From positions 62,001 through 126,000 of the forward strand of contig NZ_CAKZHY010000094.1 of assembly GCF_936928535.1 (NCBI RefSeq): 64,000 nucleotides of DNA. Direction: 5' to 3'. This document shows, one piece after another, positions 18,315 to 27,094 of this stretch. The position numbers and the translations under genes were made by a program. Numbering within the stretch: the first letter of the stretch is position 1; each line of letters starts with the position of its first letter. Origin of the DNA: an uncultured Bradyrhizobium sp. (lineage in GTDB: Bacteria > Pseudomonadota > Alphaproteobacteria > Rhizobiales > Xanthobacteraceae). The notes under the pieces are model-generated. The model had not been told where the DNA came from, did not search any database, and saw only the letters and a program-made list of their open reading frames with translations.

Positions 18315-21300
18315 ATGAAAATCACCCGCCTGCGCCTTCACGGCTTCAAGTCTTTCGTTGAGCCCACGGACTTCGTCATCGAGCCGGGCCTCACCGGCGT
18401 GGTCGGCCCCAACGGTTGCGGCAAGTCGAATCTCGTCGAGGCGTTGCGCTGGGCGATGGGCGAGACCTCGTACAAGAGCTTGCGCGCCGCCGACATGGAC
18501 GCGGTGATCTTCGCCGGCTCCGGCAACCGACCCGCGCGCAACCACGCCGAAGTGACGATGACGATCGACAATGCCGATCGCACCGCGCCTGCGGCGATGA
18601 ACGACAGCCAGCTGCTGGAAATCTCCCGCCGCATCGAGCGCGAGGCCGGCTCGGTCTATCGCATCAACGGCCGCGACGTGCGCGCCCGCGACGTGCAGAT
18701 CCTGTTTGCGGACGCGGCCACCGGCGCGCGTTCGCCGGCCCTCGTCCACCAGGGCAAGATCGGCGAAATCATCCAGGCCAAGCCCGAGCAGCGCCGCCGC
18801 GTGCTGGAAGACGCCGCCGGCGTTGCCGGTCTGCATGCGCGCCGCCACGAGGCCGAGTTGCGGCTGAAGGCGGCGGAAACCAATCTCACCCGCGTCGAGG
18901 ACGTGATCGGCCAGCTCGCCGGCCAGATGGAAGGCCTGAAGAAGCAGGCCCGCCAGGCGGTCCGCTATCGCGAGGTCGCGGCCAAGGTGCGCAAGGCCGA
19001 AGCCACGCTGTTTCATCTGCGCTGGATCGGCGCCCATGCCGACGTCAACGAATCCGGCCAGACCCATGATCTCGCCGTGCGCGAGATGGCCGAGCGGACC
19101 CAGCACCAGGCCGAGGCTGCCCGCATCCAGGCGATCCGCGCGGCCGAAATGCCGGCGCTGCGCGATGCCGAAGCGCGCGCCGCGGCAGGCCTTCAGCGCC
19201 TCACCAATGCCCGCGAGCTGCTCGACCGCGAGGAAGAGCGCGCCAAGGAGCGCGTCGCCGAGCTCGAGCGCCGCCTCGCGCAGTTCGAAGGCGACATTTC
19301 CCGTGCTCAGCAACAAACCATGGACGCCGACGTCGCGCTGCAGCGGCTCGACAGCGAAGATTCCGAGCTGAAGGAAGAGATCAAGTCGCGCGTCGAGAAG
19401 CGCTCCGGCGTCGACGAGCGTGTCGGCGAGGCCGAGGCCGTGCTGACCGAGACCGAGCAGCAATTTGCCGAGCTCACCACGGCGCTCGCCGACCTCACCG
19501 CCAAGCGCAACCAGTTAGAGGCCAACGTCCGCACCCACCGCGACAAGCTCGCCCGTCTCGACCAGGAGATCGCGAATGTCGCGGCGGAAGAGCAGAAGCT
19601 CGCCGCTGATACCGGCGGCTTCGGCGATCTCGATGAGCTGACCGCGACGGTCGAGACCGCCGAGCAGACGCTGGCGGCCTCGGAAGCCGCAGCTCAAGCG
19701 AGCGAAGCCGCGCATGTTGCCGCGCGCCAGACGCTGGAATCCTCGCGCTCCCCGCTGGTCGAGGCCGACAAGCGCGTGCAGCGGCTCGACACCGAGGCGC
19801 GCACGATCTCCAAGATCGTCAATGGCGAGACCAAGAATCTGTGGCCGCCGATCATCGACGGCATCACCGTCGACAAGGGCTTTGAGAAGGCCATCGGCGC
19901 TGCGCTCGGCGACGATCTCGACGCGCCGATCGATCCCTCGGCGCCGATGCGCTGGACCAATGTCGGGCACGCCGAAGGCGATCCGGAACTCCCCGAAGGC
20001 GTCACCCCGCTCGCCAACCACGTTCAGGCGCCGGCCGAGCTGGCGCGCCGCCTGGCGCAAATCGGCGTGGTGCCGCGCGAGCGCGGCGCCGAGCTGGTCT
20101 CGCAGCTCAAGACCGGCCAGCGGCTGGTCTCGCCCGAGGGCGATGTCTGGCGCTGGGACGGCTTCGTCGCCGCCGCTCACGCCCCGACCGGCGCCGCACG
20201 GCGCCTCGCCGAACGCGCCCGTCTCGTCGACATCGAGAACGAGCTGGAGCAGGCCCGCATCGACGCGCAGATCAAGCGCCAGGCGCTCGAGAATGCCGAG
20301 TCCGAACTGCAGATGGCGGCCAGCACCGAAGGCGCTTCCCGCGAAGCGATGCGTGCCGCGCAGCGCGAGCTGAACGTCGCGCGCGAGCGTCATGCTGCCG
20401 CCGAGCGCGAGATCAGCCGCCATGCCGCGCGCAAGGCAACGCTGTCGGAAGCGCATAGCCGTCTCGCCGCCGACCGCGCCGAGGCCGAGGCCGCCTATGA
20501 GTATGCCGAGGCCGGCATCAGCGAGCTGCCGTCGAGTGAGGACACCGAGACCCGTCTCGCTGCCGTCCGCAGCGACATCGAAGGCCAGCGCCGCATCGCC
20601 GCCCAGGTCCGCGCCGAGGCGCAGGCGCTGGCGCGCGAGGCCGAGCTTGCCGACCGCCGCGTCCAGGCGATCCTCGCCGAGCGCACCGAGTGGGCGAACC
20701 GCAAGGAAAGCGCGGCCTCCCACATCGACACCATCCAGGCCCGCATTGCCGAGCTCACGATCGAGCGCAGCGAGCTCGAGAACGCGCCTGCCGTGTTCGC
20801 CGAGAAGCGCAGCGCGCTGATCACCGAGATCGAATACGCCGAGAACGACCGCCGCATGGCCGCCGACGCGCTGGCGACCGCCGAGACCGCGATGGCCGAG
20901 ACCGATCGCGTCGCCAAGCTGACGCTGGAAGCACTGTCCAGCTCGCGCGAAGCCACCGCCCGCGCTGAGGAACGTATGGAAGGTTCGCGGCGCCGGCTCG
21001 AGGACATCGAGCGCGAGATCCGCGACATGCTCGAGGTCGAGCCGCAGGCCGTCGCTGCTCTGGCCGAGATCGAGCCCGGCGCGGAGCTGCCGCCGCTGCA
21101 CGACATCGAGGAAGATCTCGAAAAGATGCGCCGCGACCGCGAGCGCCTTGGTGCGGTGAACCTGCGCGCCGAGGAAGAGCTGCGCGAGGTCGAGACCCAG
21201 CATACGGGCCTGGTCACCGAACGCGACGACCTGGTCGAAGCCATCAAGCGGCTGCGCCAGGGCATCCAGAGCCTCAACAAGGAGGCGCGCGAGCGCCTGC

Positions 21301-21779
21301 TGACCTCGTTCGAGGTCGTCAACAACCACTTCAAGCGCCTGTTCGTCGAGCTGTTCGGCGGTGGCGAAGCCGCGCTGCACCTGATCGAGAGCGACGATCC
21401 GCTGGAAGCCGGTCTCGAAATCATTGCCAAGCCGCCGGGCAAGAAGCCGCAGACGCTGTCGCTGCTCTCGGGCGGCGAGCAGGCGCTGACCGCGATGGCG
21501 CTGATCTTCGCGGTGTTCCTGACCAACCCCTCGCCGATCTGCGTGCTGGACGAAGTCGACGCGCCGCTCGACGACCACAACGTCGAACGGTACTGCAACC
21601 TCCTGCACGAAATGACCGGCTCGACCGATACGCGCTTCATCATCATCACGCACAATCCGATCACGATGGCGCGCATGAACCGTCTGTTCGGCGTCACCAT
21701 GGCCGAGCGCGGCGTCTCCCAGCTCGTCTCGGTGAGCCTGTCCGAAGCGGTGGACATTCTCGACCAGAACGTGGCGTGA
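18315..21779 (+). CDS. smc: Chromosome segregation protein SMC
   Basis: 1154-residue SMC ATPase, core of the condensin that organises the chromosome with ScpA/ScpB (not in this window). Head half at the N-terminus: MKITRLRLHGFKSF and Walker A GPNGCGKSNLVEALRW at about 32-47. The first coiled coil runs from about 160, the hinge is near 500-600 (GETKNLWPPIIDGITVDKGFE, with MRWTNVGH), and the second coiled coil extends to about 970. The C-terminal head has signature LLSGGEQALTAMALIFAVF and Walker B PICVLDEVDAPLDDHN. ATG at 18315 fits the family start; GTG two codons upstream is in frame. Confidence 0.97.
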   Translation: MKITRLRLHGFKSFVEPTDFVIEPGLTGVVGPNGCGKSNLVEALRWAMGETSYKSLRAADMDAVIFAGSGNRPARNHAEVTMTIDNADRTAPAAMNDSQLLEISRRIEREAGSVYRINGRDVRARDVQILFADAATGARSPALVHQGKIGEIIQAKPEQRRRVLEDAAGVAGLHARRHEAELRLKAAETNLTRVEDVIGQLAGQMEGLKKQARQAVRYREVAAKVRKAEATLFHLRWIGAHADVNESGQTHDLAVREMAERTQHQAEAARIQAIRAAEMPALRDAEARAAAGLQRLTNARELLDREEERAKERVAELERRLAQFEGDISRAQQQTMDADVALQRLDSEDSELKEEIKSRVEKRSGVDERVGEAEAVLTETEQQFAELTTALADLTAKRNQLEANVRTHRDKLARLDQEIANVAAEEQKLAADTGGFGDLDELTATVETAEQTLAASEAAAQASEAAHVAARQTLESSRSPLVEADKRVQRLDTEARTISKIVNGETKNLWPPIIDGITVDKGFEKAIGAALGDDLDAPIDPSAPMRWTNVGHAEGDPELPEGVTPLANHVQAPAELARRLAQIGVVPRERGAELVSQLKTGQRLVSPEGDVWRWDGFVAAAHAPTGAARRLAERARLVDIENELEQARIDAQIKRQALENAESELQMAASTEGASREAMRAAQRELNVARERHAAAEREISRHAARKATLSEAHSRLAADRAEAEAAYEYAEAGISELPSSEDTETRLAAVRSDIEGQRRIAAQVRAEAQALAREAELADRRVQAILAERTEWANRKESAASHIDTIQARIAELTIERSELENAPAVFAEKRSALITEIEYAENDRRMAADALATAETAMAETDRVAKLTLEALSSSREATARAEERMEGSRRRLEDIEREIRDMLEVEPQAVAALAEIEPGAELPPLHDIEEDLEKMRRDRERLGAVNLRAEEELREVETQHTGLVTERDDLVEAIKRLRQGIQSLNKEARERLLTSFEVVNNHFKRLFVELFGGGEAALHLIESDDPLEAGLEIIAKPPGKKPQTLSLLSGGEQALTAMALIFAVFLTNPSPICVLDEVDAPLDDHNVERYCNLLHEMTGSTDTRFIIITHNPITMARMNRLFGVTMAERGVSQLVSVSLSEAVDILDQNVA

Positions 21780-21789
21780 GGCCTGTGGC

Positions 21790-21880
21790 GTCATTCCGGG
21801 GCTCGCGAAGCGAGAACCCGGAATCTCGCGCTACAATCTCGAACTTCCGGGTTCGCGACTTCGTCGCGCTCCGGAATGAC
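21790..21880. repeat. Intergenic palindromic repeat, family C (GTCATTCCGGGG type)
   Basis: Ends GTCATTCCGGGG and CTCCGGAATGAC are inverted, with inner hairpins CTCGCGAAGCGAG and TTCGCGACTTCGTCGCG. A short copy occurs at 28435-28474. It separates smc from the next plus-strand gene. Confidence 0.75.
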
Positions 21881-21894
21881 GACGGTGGGCCAAC

Positions 21895-22872
21895 ATGATC
21901 TCACCCACCCTCCCTGCCGAACTCAAAGCCGCGCTCGACGGCAAGCTCCAGGGCTTGTCCCGCACCGACGCCGCGCAGCGCTCGCAAAAAATCTCGACGA
22001 CGTATCGCGCCGGTGGCAGCTCCGCCACGATCAAGTCGGAAGCGGATGCGCTCGCCTATGCGCTGGCGCGGATGCCGGCGACCTACGCTGCAGTCGCCGC
22101 CAGCCTGAGCGCGCTCACCGAGATCGCACCGGACTTCGCCCCGGAAACGCTGCTCGACGTCGGCGCAGGCCCGGGGACGGCGAGCTGGGCCGCCGCGGAA
22201 GCCTTTTCGTCGCTGCAGGATTTCACGCTGCTCGACGCCAACGCGACGCTGAGCCGGCTCGCACTCGAACTGGCACGCGACAGCACGCGTCTCGCGAATT
22301 GTCGTTACCTGCCGGGCGATGCCGCGACCAACCTCGCCGAGGTCTCGCAGGCCGATCTCGTCGTCGCCAGCTACGTCATCGGCGAGCTCGGCGAGAGCGA
22401 CCAGCGCAAGCTCGCGGAGACGATGTGGGCCAAAGCGCGTCATGCGCTGGTCGTGATCGAGCCCGGCACGCCGGCCGGCTATGACCGCATCCTCGCGCTG
22501 CGCCAGCAACTGATCGCGCTAGGTGCGTTCGTCGCCGCGCCCTGCCCGCATGAAAAGCCCTGCCCGCTCGTCGCGCCCGACTGGTGCCATTTCAACCAGC
22601 GCCTGCCGCGCTCGCAAGCGCACCGCCAGATCAAGGGCGCCGAGGTGCCGTTCGAGGACGAGCGCTTCATCTATGTCGCCTTGACCCGCACGCCACCCGC
22701 GGCTCGCGCCGCACGCGTGCTGGCGCCGCCTGACGTCGGCAAGGCCGAGATCACGGCCAAGCTCTGTGGGACGGAAGGTGTCGAACTGGCCAAGGTTCCG
22801 CGACGTGACAAGGCGGGCTATGCAAGCGCCCGCCGTTGGCGGTGGGGTGATGCCATCCTGTCCGAAAGTTAA
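21895..22872 (+). CDS. Rsm22-family small ribosomal subunit methyltransferase-like protein
   Basis: 325-residue Rossmann methyltransferase-like protein of the Rsm22/METTL17 family, associated with small-subunit (mitochondrial and alphaproteobacterial) ribosome assembly. SAM motif LLDVGAGPGTASWA near residue 85 and post-I TLLDANATL; YVIGEL and VVIEPGTPAGY are the later strands. CPHEKPCPL near residue 220 supplies closely spaced cysteines, matching the metal/Fe-S binding cysteines reported for METTL17. Whether it methylates RNA or acts as an assembly factor is open. Separated from smc by a repeat, so probably its own transcript. Confidence 0.88.
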   Translation: MISPTLPAELKAALDGKLQGLSRTDAAQRSQKISTTYRAGGSSATIKSEADALAYALARMPATYAAVAASLSALTEIAPDFAPETLLDVGAGPGTASWAAAEAFSSLQDFTLLDANATLSRLALELARDSTRLANCRYLPGDAATNLAEVSQADLVVASYVIGELGESDQRKLAETMWAKARHALVVIEPGTPAGYDRILALRQQLIALGAFVAAPCPHEKPCPLVAPDWCHFNQRLPRSQAHRQIKGAEVPFEDERFIYVALTRTPPAARAARVLAPPDVGKAEITAKLCGTEGVELAKVPRRDKAGYASARRWRWGDAILSES

Positions 22873-23006
22873 CCTCGCCCCCCGCTTTCCCTTGAACTCG
22901 GATGGCTGCCGATCCGACCAAGTCTTACCTTCCCTCCGCGCGGGGCTCTTCCCCGGCTCCATTCTAGTCTAGGCTGCTTGCTCCAATTCCCTTTCAGGAG
23001 TCCTCC

Positions 23007-23567
23007 ATGTCGACCGGCTGGATCGTTCTCGGCGTCATCGTCGTCCTCGTGTTCTTGGCCTTCAGCGCCTACAACCGGCTGGTGGCGCTGGGTCAGCGCG
23101 TCAGCCAGGCCTTTGCCGATGTCGACGTGCAGCTCAAGCAGCGTCATGATTTGATCCCGAACCTCGTCGAGACGGTGAAGGGCTATGCCTCGCATGAGCG
23201 CGGCACGCTCGACGACGTCATCAAGGCGCGCAATTCGGCGATGTCGGCGCAGGGGCCGGCGCAGGTGTCCGCGGCCGAGAACCAGCTCTCCGGCGCGCTC
23301 GGCCGGCTGATCGCGCTGTCGGAGGCCTATCCGGACCTCAAGGCCAACGCCAATTTCCAGCAGCTCGCATCCGAGCTCTCCGACCTCGAAAACAAGATCG
23401 CGGCGAGCCGCCGTTTCTTCAACAACGCGGTCCAGGAATACAACACCGGCATCCAGCAGATGCCCGCCGCCCTGTTCGCCGGCATGTTCGGCTTCACCAA
23501 GAAGGACTTCTTCGATCTCGGCGCCAGCCGCACCGAGGTCGAGGCCGCCCCTCAGGTGAAGTTCTGA
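23007..23567 (+). CDS. LemA family protein
   Basis: 186 residues: an N-terminal transmembrane helix (WIVLGVIVVLVFLAFSAYN, about 5-23) followed by a long helical bundle with the family signature QLKQRHDLIPNLVETVKGY at about residues 47-65. LemA proteins are membrane-anchored with an outward helical domain of unclear function. Strong SD (CAGGAG) 9 bases before ATG. It forms a pair with the M48-type protease (32 bp downstream), a frequent arrangement in which LemA is thought to partner a membrane HtpX-like protease. Confidence 0.93.
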   Translation: MSTGWIVLGVIVVLVFLAFSAYNRLVALGQRVSQAFADVDVQLKQRHDLIPNLVETVKGYASHERGTLDDVIKARNSAMSAQGPAQVSAAENQLSGALGRLIALSEAYPDLKANANFQQLASELSDLENKIAASRRFFNNAVQEYNTGIQQMPAALFAGMFGFTKKDFFDLGASRTEVEAAPQVKF

Positions 23568-23599
23568 TCTGAGCTGACAGGCCGGCAGGGCAACGCGTC

Positions 23600-24829
23600 A
23601 TGGCCGCGTATGGTCTCTACACGCACATCGCCTCGAACAAGTTTCGTTCGATGCTGCTGCTCGGCGGACTGTTCGCGCTGGTCTACGTGCTGGTCTTTGC
23701 CGGCGCGCTGGTCGCCGAGGTCGTCATCAACGGCAATCAGACCGTTGCCTATTATCTGAACCGGGGCCTCCACGACCTCATCGTCGCCTTCCCCTTTGCG
23801 ACGGCCGGCGCGATCGCCTGGATCGTCATCGCCTATTTCTTCCACCAGTCGATGATCGATGCGGTGACCGGCGGGCACGACGTTAGCAGGCAGGAGGAGC
23901 CCCGGCTCTACAATCTCCTGGAAAATCTTTGCATCTCGCGCGGCATTACCATGCCGAAGCTGAAGATCATGGACTCACCGGCGCTGAACGCGTTCGCGAC
24001 CGGCCTCAATCCGCAGCAATACGCCGTCACGGTCACCACGGGTCTCTTGAAAGCGCTCGATGACCAGGAGATCGAGGCGGTGCTGGGCCACGAGCTCACC
24101 CATATCAAGAACGGCGACGTGCAGTTGATGGTCGTCGCCGTGATCATCGCCGGCGTGGTCGGCTTTTTCGGCGAATTGTTCTTCCGCCTGTTCACCAATT
24201 TGAGCTGGAGCTCCGGTGGCGGATCATGGTCCTCGGGCTCTTCCTCGTCGTCCCGCTCGTCCTCGTCGTCGAGCGACAACAAGAATTCGGGCGGCGGCGC
24301 GATCATCGTCGTCATCATCGCGGTCGTGCTGATCGTGGTGGCCTGGCTCGTATCGCAGGTGGTCAAGCTCGCGCTGTCACGCTCGCGCGAATATCTGGCA
24401 GATGCGGGCTCGGTCGAGCTGACGAAAAACCCTGACGCCATGATCTCCGCCCTGCGCAAGATCGAAGGCCGCGGCGAGTTGCAGGGCGCGACCTCCGCGG
24501 TGATGGAGCTGTGCCTGGACAATCCGCGCGAAGGCTTTTCCGATCTGTTCGCGACCCACCCCTCGGTTCAGTCGCGCGTCGACGCGCTGGTCAAATTCGC
24601 CGGCGGCCATGATCCCGGTCCGCTGCCGTCGCCGACCGATGAGACCGAGCAGCCCACCGCGGAAGAACCCGAGGCCGCCCCGCCGCCGCTTCCGCAGGGT
24701 CCTTGGAACGATGCGGGCGACCGGTCCACGCCACCGCCCGTCCCCACCCCGAGCGCTTCCGGAACCGCGGCCGGCAATCCGTTACCCAATCCGCTTCCCA
24801 ATCCCATGGGCCCGTGGGGCCGCCACTGA
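23600..24829 (+). CDS. M48-family membrane zinc metalloprotease
   Basis: 409-residue HtpX-like protease. Two N-terminal membrane helices (about 18-44 and 65-82), then the catalytic HELTH motif at 164-168 in the consensus E.EAVLGHELTHIKNGD. A third hydrophobic segment is near 176-196, and another (IIVVIIAVVLIVVAWLVSQVV) near 230-255, followed by SREYLADAGSVEL, whose Glu is the third zinc ligand. Between these lies a striking Ser/Gly-rich linker (about 205-235). The C-terminal tail (about 340-409) is Pro-rich and disordered. Likely role: membrane protein quality control. Forms an operon with lemA. Confidence 0.92.
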   Translation: MAAYGLYTHIASNKFRSMLLLGGLFALVYVLVFAGALVAEVVINGNQTVAYYLNRGLHDLIVAFPFATAGAIAWIVIAYFFHQSMIDAVTGGHDVSRQEEPRLYNLLENLCISRGITMPKLKIMDSPALNAFATGLNPQQYAVTVTTGLLKALDDQEIEAVLGHELTHIKNGDVQLMVVAVIIAGVVGFFGELFFRLFTNLSWSSGGGSWSSGSSSSSRSSSSSSDNKNSGGGAIIVVIIAVVLIVVAWLVSQVVKLALSRSREYLADAGSVELTKNPDAMISALRKIEGRGELQGATSAVMELCLDNPREGFSDLFATHPSVQSRVDALVKFAGGHDPGPLPSPTDETEQPTAEEPEAAPPPLPQGPWNDAGDRSTPPPVPTPSASGTAAGNPLPNPLPNPMGPWGRH

Positions 24830-24971
24830 GCGGATAATTTGCCGTGCCTGGGGCTTGTTTCATGACCTTTGGGAAAACTTTCGGGAATTGCCGCTGGCCT
24901 GCGCCTGAGATTTGAATTCTCCCTTGTTTCTGCCATGTTCGCGCCCAACAGCAGACTCGGGACTATCCTTG

Positions 24972-24994
24972 GGAAATATCCCTAGGAAATATCC
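24972..24994 (+). promoter_or_regulatory. Direct repeats GGAAATATCC x2 upstream of the ATPase pair
   Basis: Two identical 10-mers GGAAATATCC at 24972-24981 and 24985-24994 (13-bp period), 69 bp before the first ATPase start. The first is inside GGGAAATATCCC. Helical-phase repeats of this kind suggest a regulator or promoter element; identity unknown. The 233-bp gap holds no credible gene. Confidence 0.4.
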
Positions 24995-25062
24995 GTGGGA
25001 CATCGATTTGGGGCCCGGCCGATTGCGACATCGCGATCGGGGGCGCGCGTTAGGGGACAGCA

Positions 25063-25815
25063 ATGGCAAAGCCGGCAGTGGTTGTGGTGGGCGCGGACAA
25101 GGGCGGGGTCGGCAAGACCACGGTATCGCGCACGCTGCTCGATTATTTTTCCGCCAACAACGTGCCGACGCGCGCGTTCGACACGGAGTCGCCGCGGGGA
25201 ACGCTGAAGCGCTTCCATCCCGACATCACCGAAATCGTCGACATGACGACGACGGCCGACCAGATGAAGATTTTTGACACGCTCAACGCTGTCAGCCCTT
25301 CGGTCACCGTCATCGACGTCCGCGCCGGTCTGCTCTCGCCCGCGCTGGCCTCGCTCCGCGACATCGGCTTCCTCGATGCCGCCAAGGCCGGCCAGATCAC
25401 CTTCGCCGTATTCCACATCCTCGGACCTTCGATCGCCTCGCTCGAGGAAATCGCGGAGACCGCAGGCTTCATGGGTGGCGCGAAATATTTTCTGGTGAAG
25501 AACTTCATCAACGACACCCAGTTCTTCCAGTGGGATCAGGCGACCTATAATTCCTACTTCCACCGCATCAAGGACGCGACCGAACTGACGATCCCGAAGC
25601 TCAATGAAATGGCCTATGAGCAGGTCGAGGTGTCCTCGGTCCCGTTCCTGAAATTCGTCGCCAATAAGGGCATCCACGACGAGGCCGCCAACTACTCCTT
25701 CGTGCTGCGCGGCTATGTCCGGCACTGGCTGGCCAATGTCTGGAGCGAATTCGACCGCATCCGCCTGACCGACATCGTCGGTTCGAAGCCGGTGACCCGC
25801 AACAGCGAAAAATAG
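25063..25815 (+). CDS. ParA-like P-loop ATPase
   Basis: 250 residues, with the deviant Walker A motif KGGVGKTT at residues 13-20 (signature Lys13 and Lys18), then AFDTESPRGTLKRFHP, and a Walker B-like strand SVTVIDVRAGLL near residue 86. This is the MinD/ParA/MipZ fold, whose members dimerise on ATP and act at membranes or nucleoid. No ParB or parS-like element is adjacent, and there is no C-terminal amphipathic MinD helix. SD GGGGA before ATG. The next gene, 60 bp downstream, is a related but diverged P-loop protein, so they may act as a pair. Function unknown. Confidence 0.82.
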   Translation: MAKPAVVVVGADKGGVGKTTVSRTLLDYFSANNVPTRAFDTESPRGTLKRFHPDITEIVDMTTTADQMKIFDTLNAVSPSVTVIDVRAGLLSPALASLRDIGFLDAAKAGQITFAVFHILGPSIASLEEIAETAGFMGGAKYFLVKNFINDTQFFQWDQATYNSYFHRIKDATELTIPKLNEMAYEQVEVSSVPFLKFVANKGIHDEAANYSFVLRGYVRHWLANVWSEFDRIRLTDIVGSKPVTRNSEK

Positions 25816-25875
25816 TTGCGAAGGCCGGGCTGATACGGCTGGATTGGGCGGAAAGTTGGCCTGATATAGCTGTCG

Positions 25876-26544
25876 ATGTCCGCGACGCCCCTTTACATCA
25901 TCTGTTCGCCCCGCCCGCAGGTCGGCAAGACCCTGCTGGCGCGGCTATTGAGCGAATTCCTGCTGCTCAAGAACGGCAACGTCGCGGCCTTCGACGTCAA
26001 TCTGAAGGAACCGTCGTTGCTCGACTACTTGCCGAAGGTGACCGAAACGGCCGATGTCATCGACACCTACGGCAAGATGCAGCTGATGGACCGCGTCATC
26101 GTCGATGACGGTCTGGCCAAGGTGATCGACCTCGGCTTTCACGCCTTCGACGAATTCTTCAAGATGACCGACGAGATCGGCCTGCTCAAGGAAGCAGCGC
26201 GCCGGCATGTCGCGCCACAGATCCTGTTCGTCGCCGACACCGATCGCGTCTCGGCCCGTGCCCATGAGATGCTACGCCAGCAGATCCCGCGGATGAACCT
26301 GATCACCGTCGACAACGAATTCGTCATCCGCGGCGAGCTGCCGCACGCGATGGAAGGCGGCCGGCTGTTCCGCCTGCCGGCGCTGCCCGGCTTCCTCAAG
26401 ACCTATATCGACCGGCTGAACTTCTCCTTCACCGGCTATCTGCGCCAGGAGAAGGACTCCTCGACCGAGCTGCACCAATGGATCCGGCGCAATTACCTCG
26501 CCTTCCGCGAGCTCGAGCTCAGCCTGATCCTGCAACGGTCGTGA
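25876..26544 (+). CDS. Diverged P-loop ATPase, probable paralogue of the preceding gene
   Basis: 222 residues with a P-loop SPRPQVGKT at 11-19, at exactly the same residue numbers as in the upstream protein. The signature Lys13 is replaced by Arg and the two glycines by Pro-Gln; the nucleotide-contacting Gly-Lys-Thr is kept. The stretch AFDVNLKEPSLLDYLPKVTE lines up with AFDTESPRGTLKRFHPDITE of the upstream protein, with shared AFD, L, P and TE. The second half has SFTGYLRQEKDSSTELHQWIRRN. No known family name. Likely an operon with the ParA-like gene and perhaps a heteromeric partner. Confidence 0.72.
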   Translation: MSATPLYIICSPRPQVGKTLLARLLSEFLLLKNGNVAAFDVNLKEPSLLDYLPKVTETADVIDTYGKMQLMDRVIVDDGLAKVIDLGFHAFDEFFKMTDEIGLLKEAARRHVAPQILFVADTDRVSARAHEMLRQQIPRMNLITVDNEFVIRGELPHAMEGGRLFRLPALPGFLKTYIDRLNFSFTGYLRQEKDSSTELHQWIRRNYLAFRELELSLILQRS

Positions 26545-26550
26545 ATTATT

Positions 26551-26562
26551 TTATCCGGGTAA
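26551..26562. promoter_or_regulatory. Near-palindrome TTATCCGGGTAA
   Basis: TTATCCGGGTAA, a TTAYCCGGRTAA dyad with one mismatched pair, followed by AATATT and then CCGGAT. It lies just after the stop of the second ATPase and 66 bp before the GIY-YIG start, a plausible operator position. The cognate regulator is not assigned. Confidence 0.35.
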
Positions 26563-26627
26563 TATTGACGTAAGCCGGATCGACCGCTACTGAGGCTGCA
26601 CAACAGCATTCCTCAGCAGGGGCTCCC

Positions 26628-26960
26628 GTGACCATCGACCGGAAAGCAGCCATCGCCGCCTACAAGGAGCGGAAGACCATTGCGGGCATTTTCGTCGTCC
26701 GCTGTGCTGCAACGGGCGAGGCCTGGGTCGGCCAGGCCCCGAACCTCGAGACCATCCAGAACCGCATCTGGTTCACGCTGCGCCAGGGCGGTCACCCCTG
26801 CCGCAGCCTCCAGGCCGCCTGGAAGGCGCATGGCGAGGCCGGCCTGACGTTTGCCGAATGCGAGCGGCTGGAGGATGAGGACACGGACTATGTCCGGAAC
26901 GCGCTGCTGAAGGAGCGCGCGCTGCACTGGCGGGCCGAGCTGAAAGCGGAGGCGATCTAG
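26628..26960 (+). CDS. GIY-YIG nuclease family protein
   Basis: 110 residues; the N-terminal half matches the short GIY-YIG type annotated in rhizobia: AGIFVVRCAATGEAWVGQAPNLETIQNRIWFTLR, i.e. G-I-F in place of GIY and W-V-G in place of YIG at about residues 20 and 35, with Arg46 in the helix. The rest (HPCRSLQAAWKAHGEAGLTFAECERLED) is typical of the group. Catalytic competence is doubtful because both tyrosines are altered. GTG start at 26628 with AGGGG upstream. It ends opposite the end of a broken GST gene. Confidence 0.7.
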   Translation: MTIDRKAAIAAYKERKTIAGIFVVRCAATGEAWVGQAPNLETIQNRIWFTLRQGGHPCRSLQAAWKAHGEAGLTFAECERLEDEDTDYVRNALLKERALHWRAELKAEAI

Positions 26961-27094
26961 GCGGCGCCCCCATAAATTCCGCGGCATTACGCGACGCACC
27001 GGTACCGACGATCTCGTTTTCGGCGATCGGGGCTCCCTCCGTGTGAGCATCGCCATCGGCATCGCCTCCTTGATGAAAGTCCCTCACGGGCCAA

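Noticed and set aside
17397..19463. 688-codon ORF on the minus strand across dsbA and the start of smc
   Set aside because: Antisense shadow of two well-identified plus-strand genes; composition (Arg/Gly/His/Ala-rich) and no domain.
19515..21794. 759-codon minus-strand ORF across smc
   Set aside because: Complement of SMC coding sequence; no recognisable protein features.
24227..24310. Possible repeat-derived insertion in the M48 protease
   Set aside because: The TCC/TCG-rich stretch is in frame and encodes a Ser/Gly linker; no flanking duplication.
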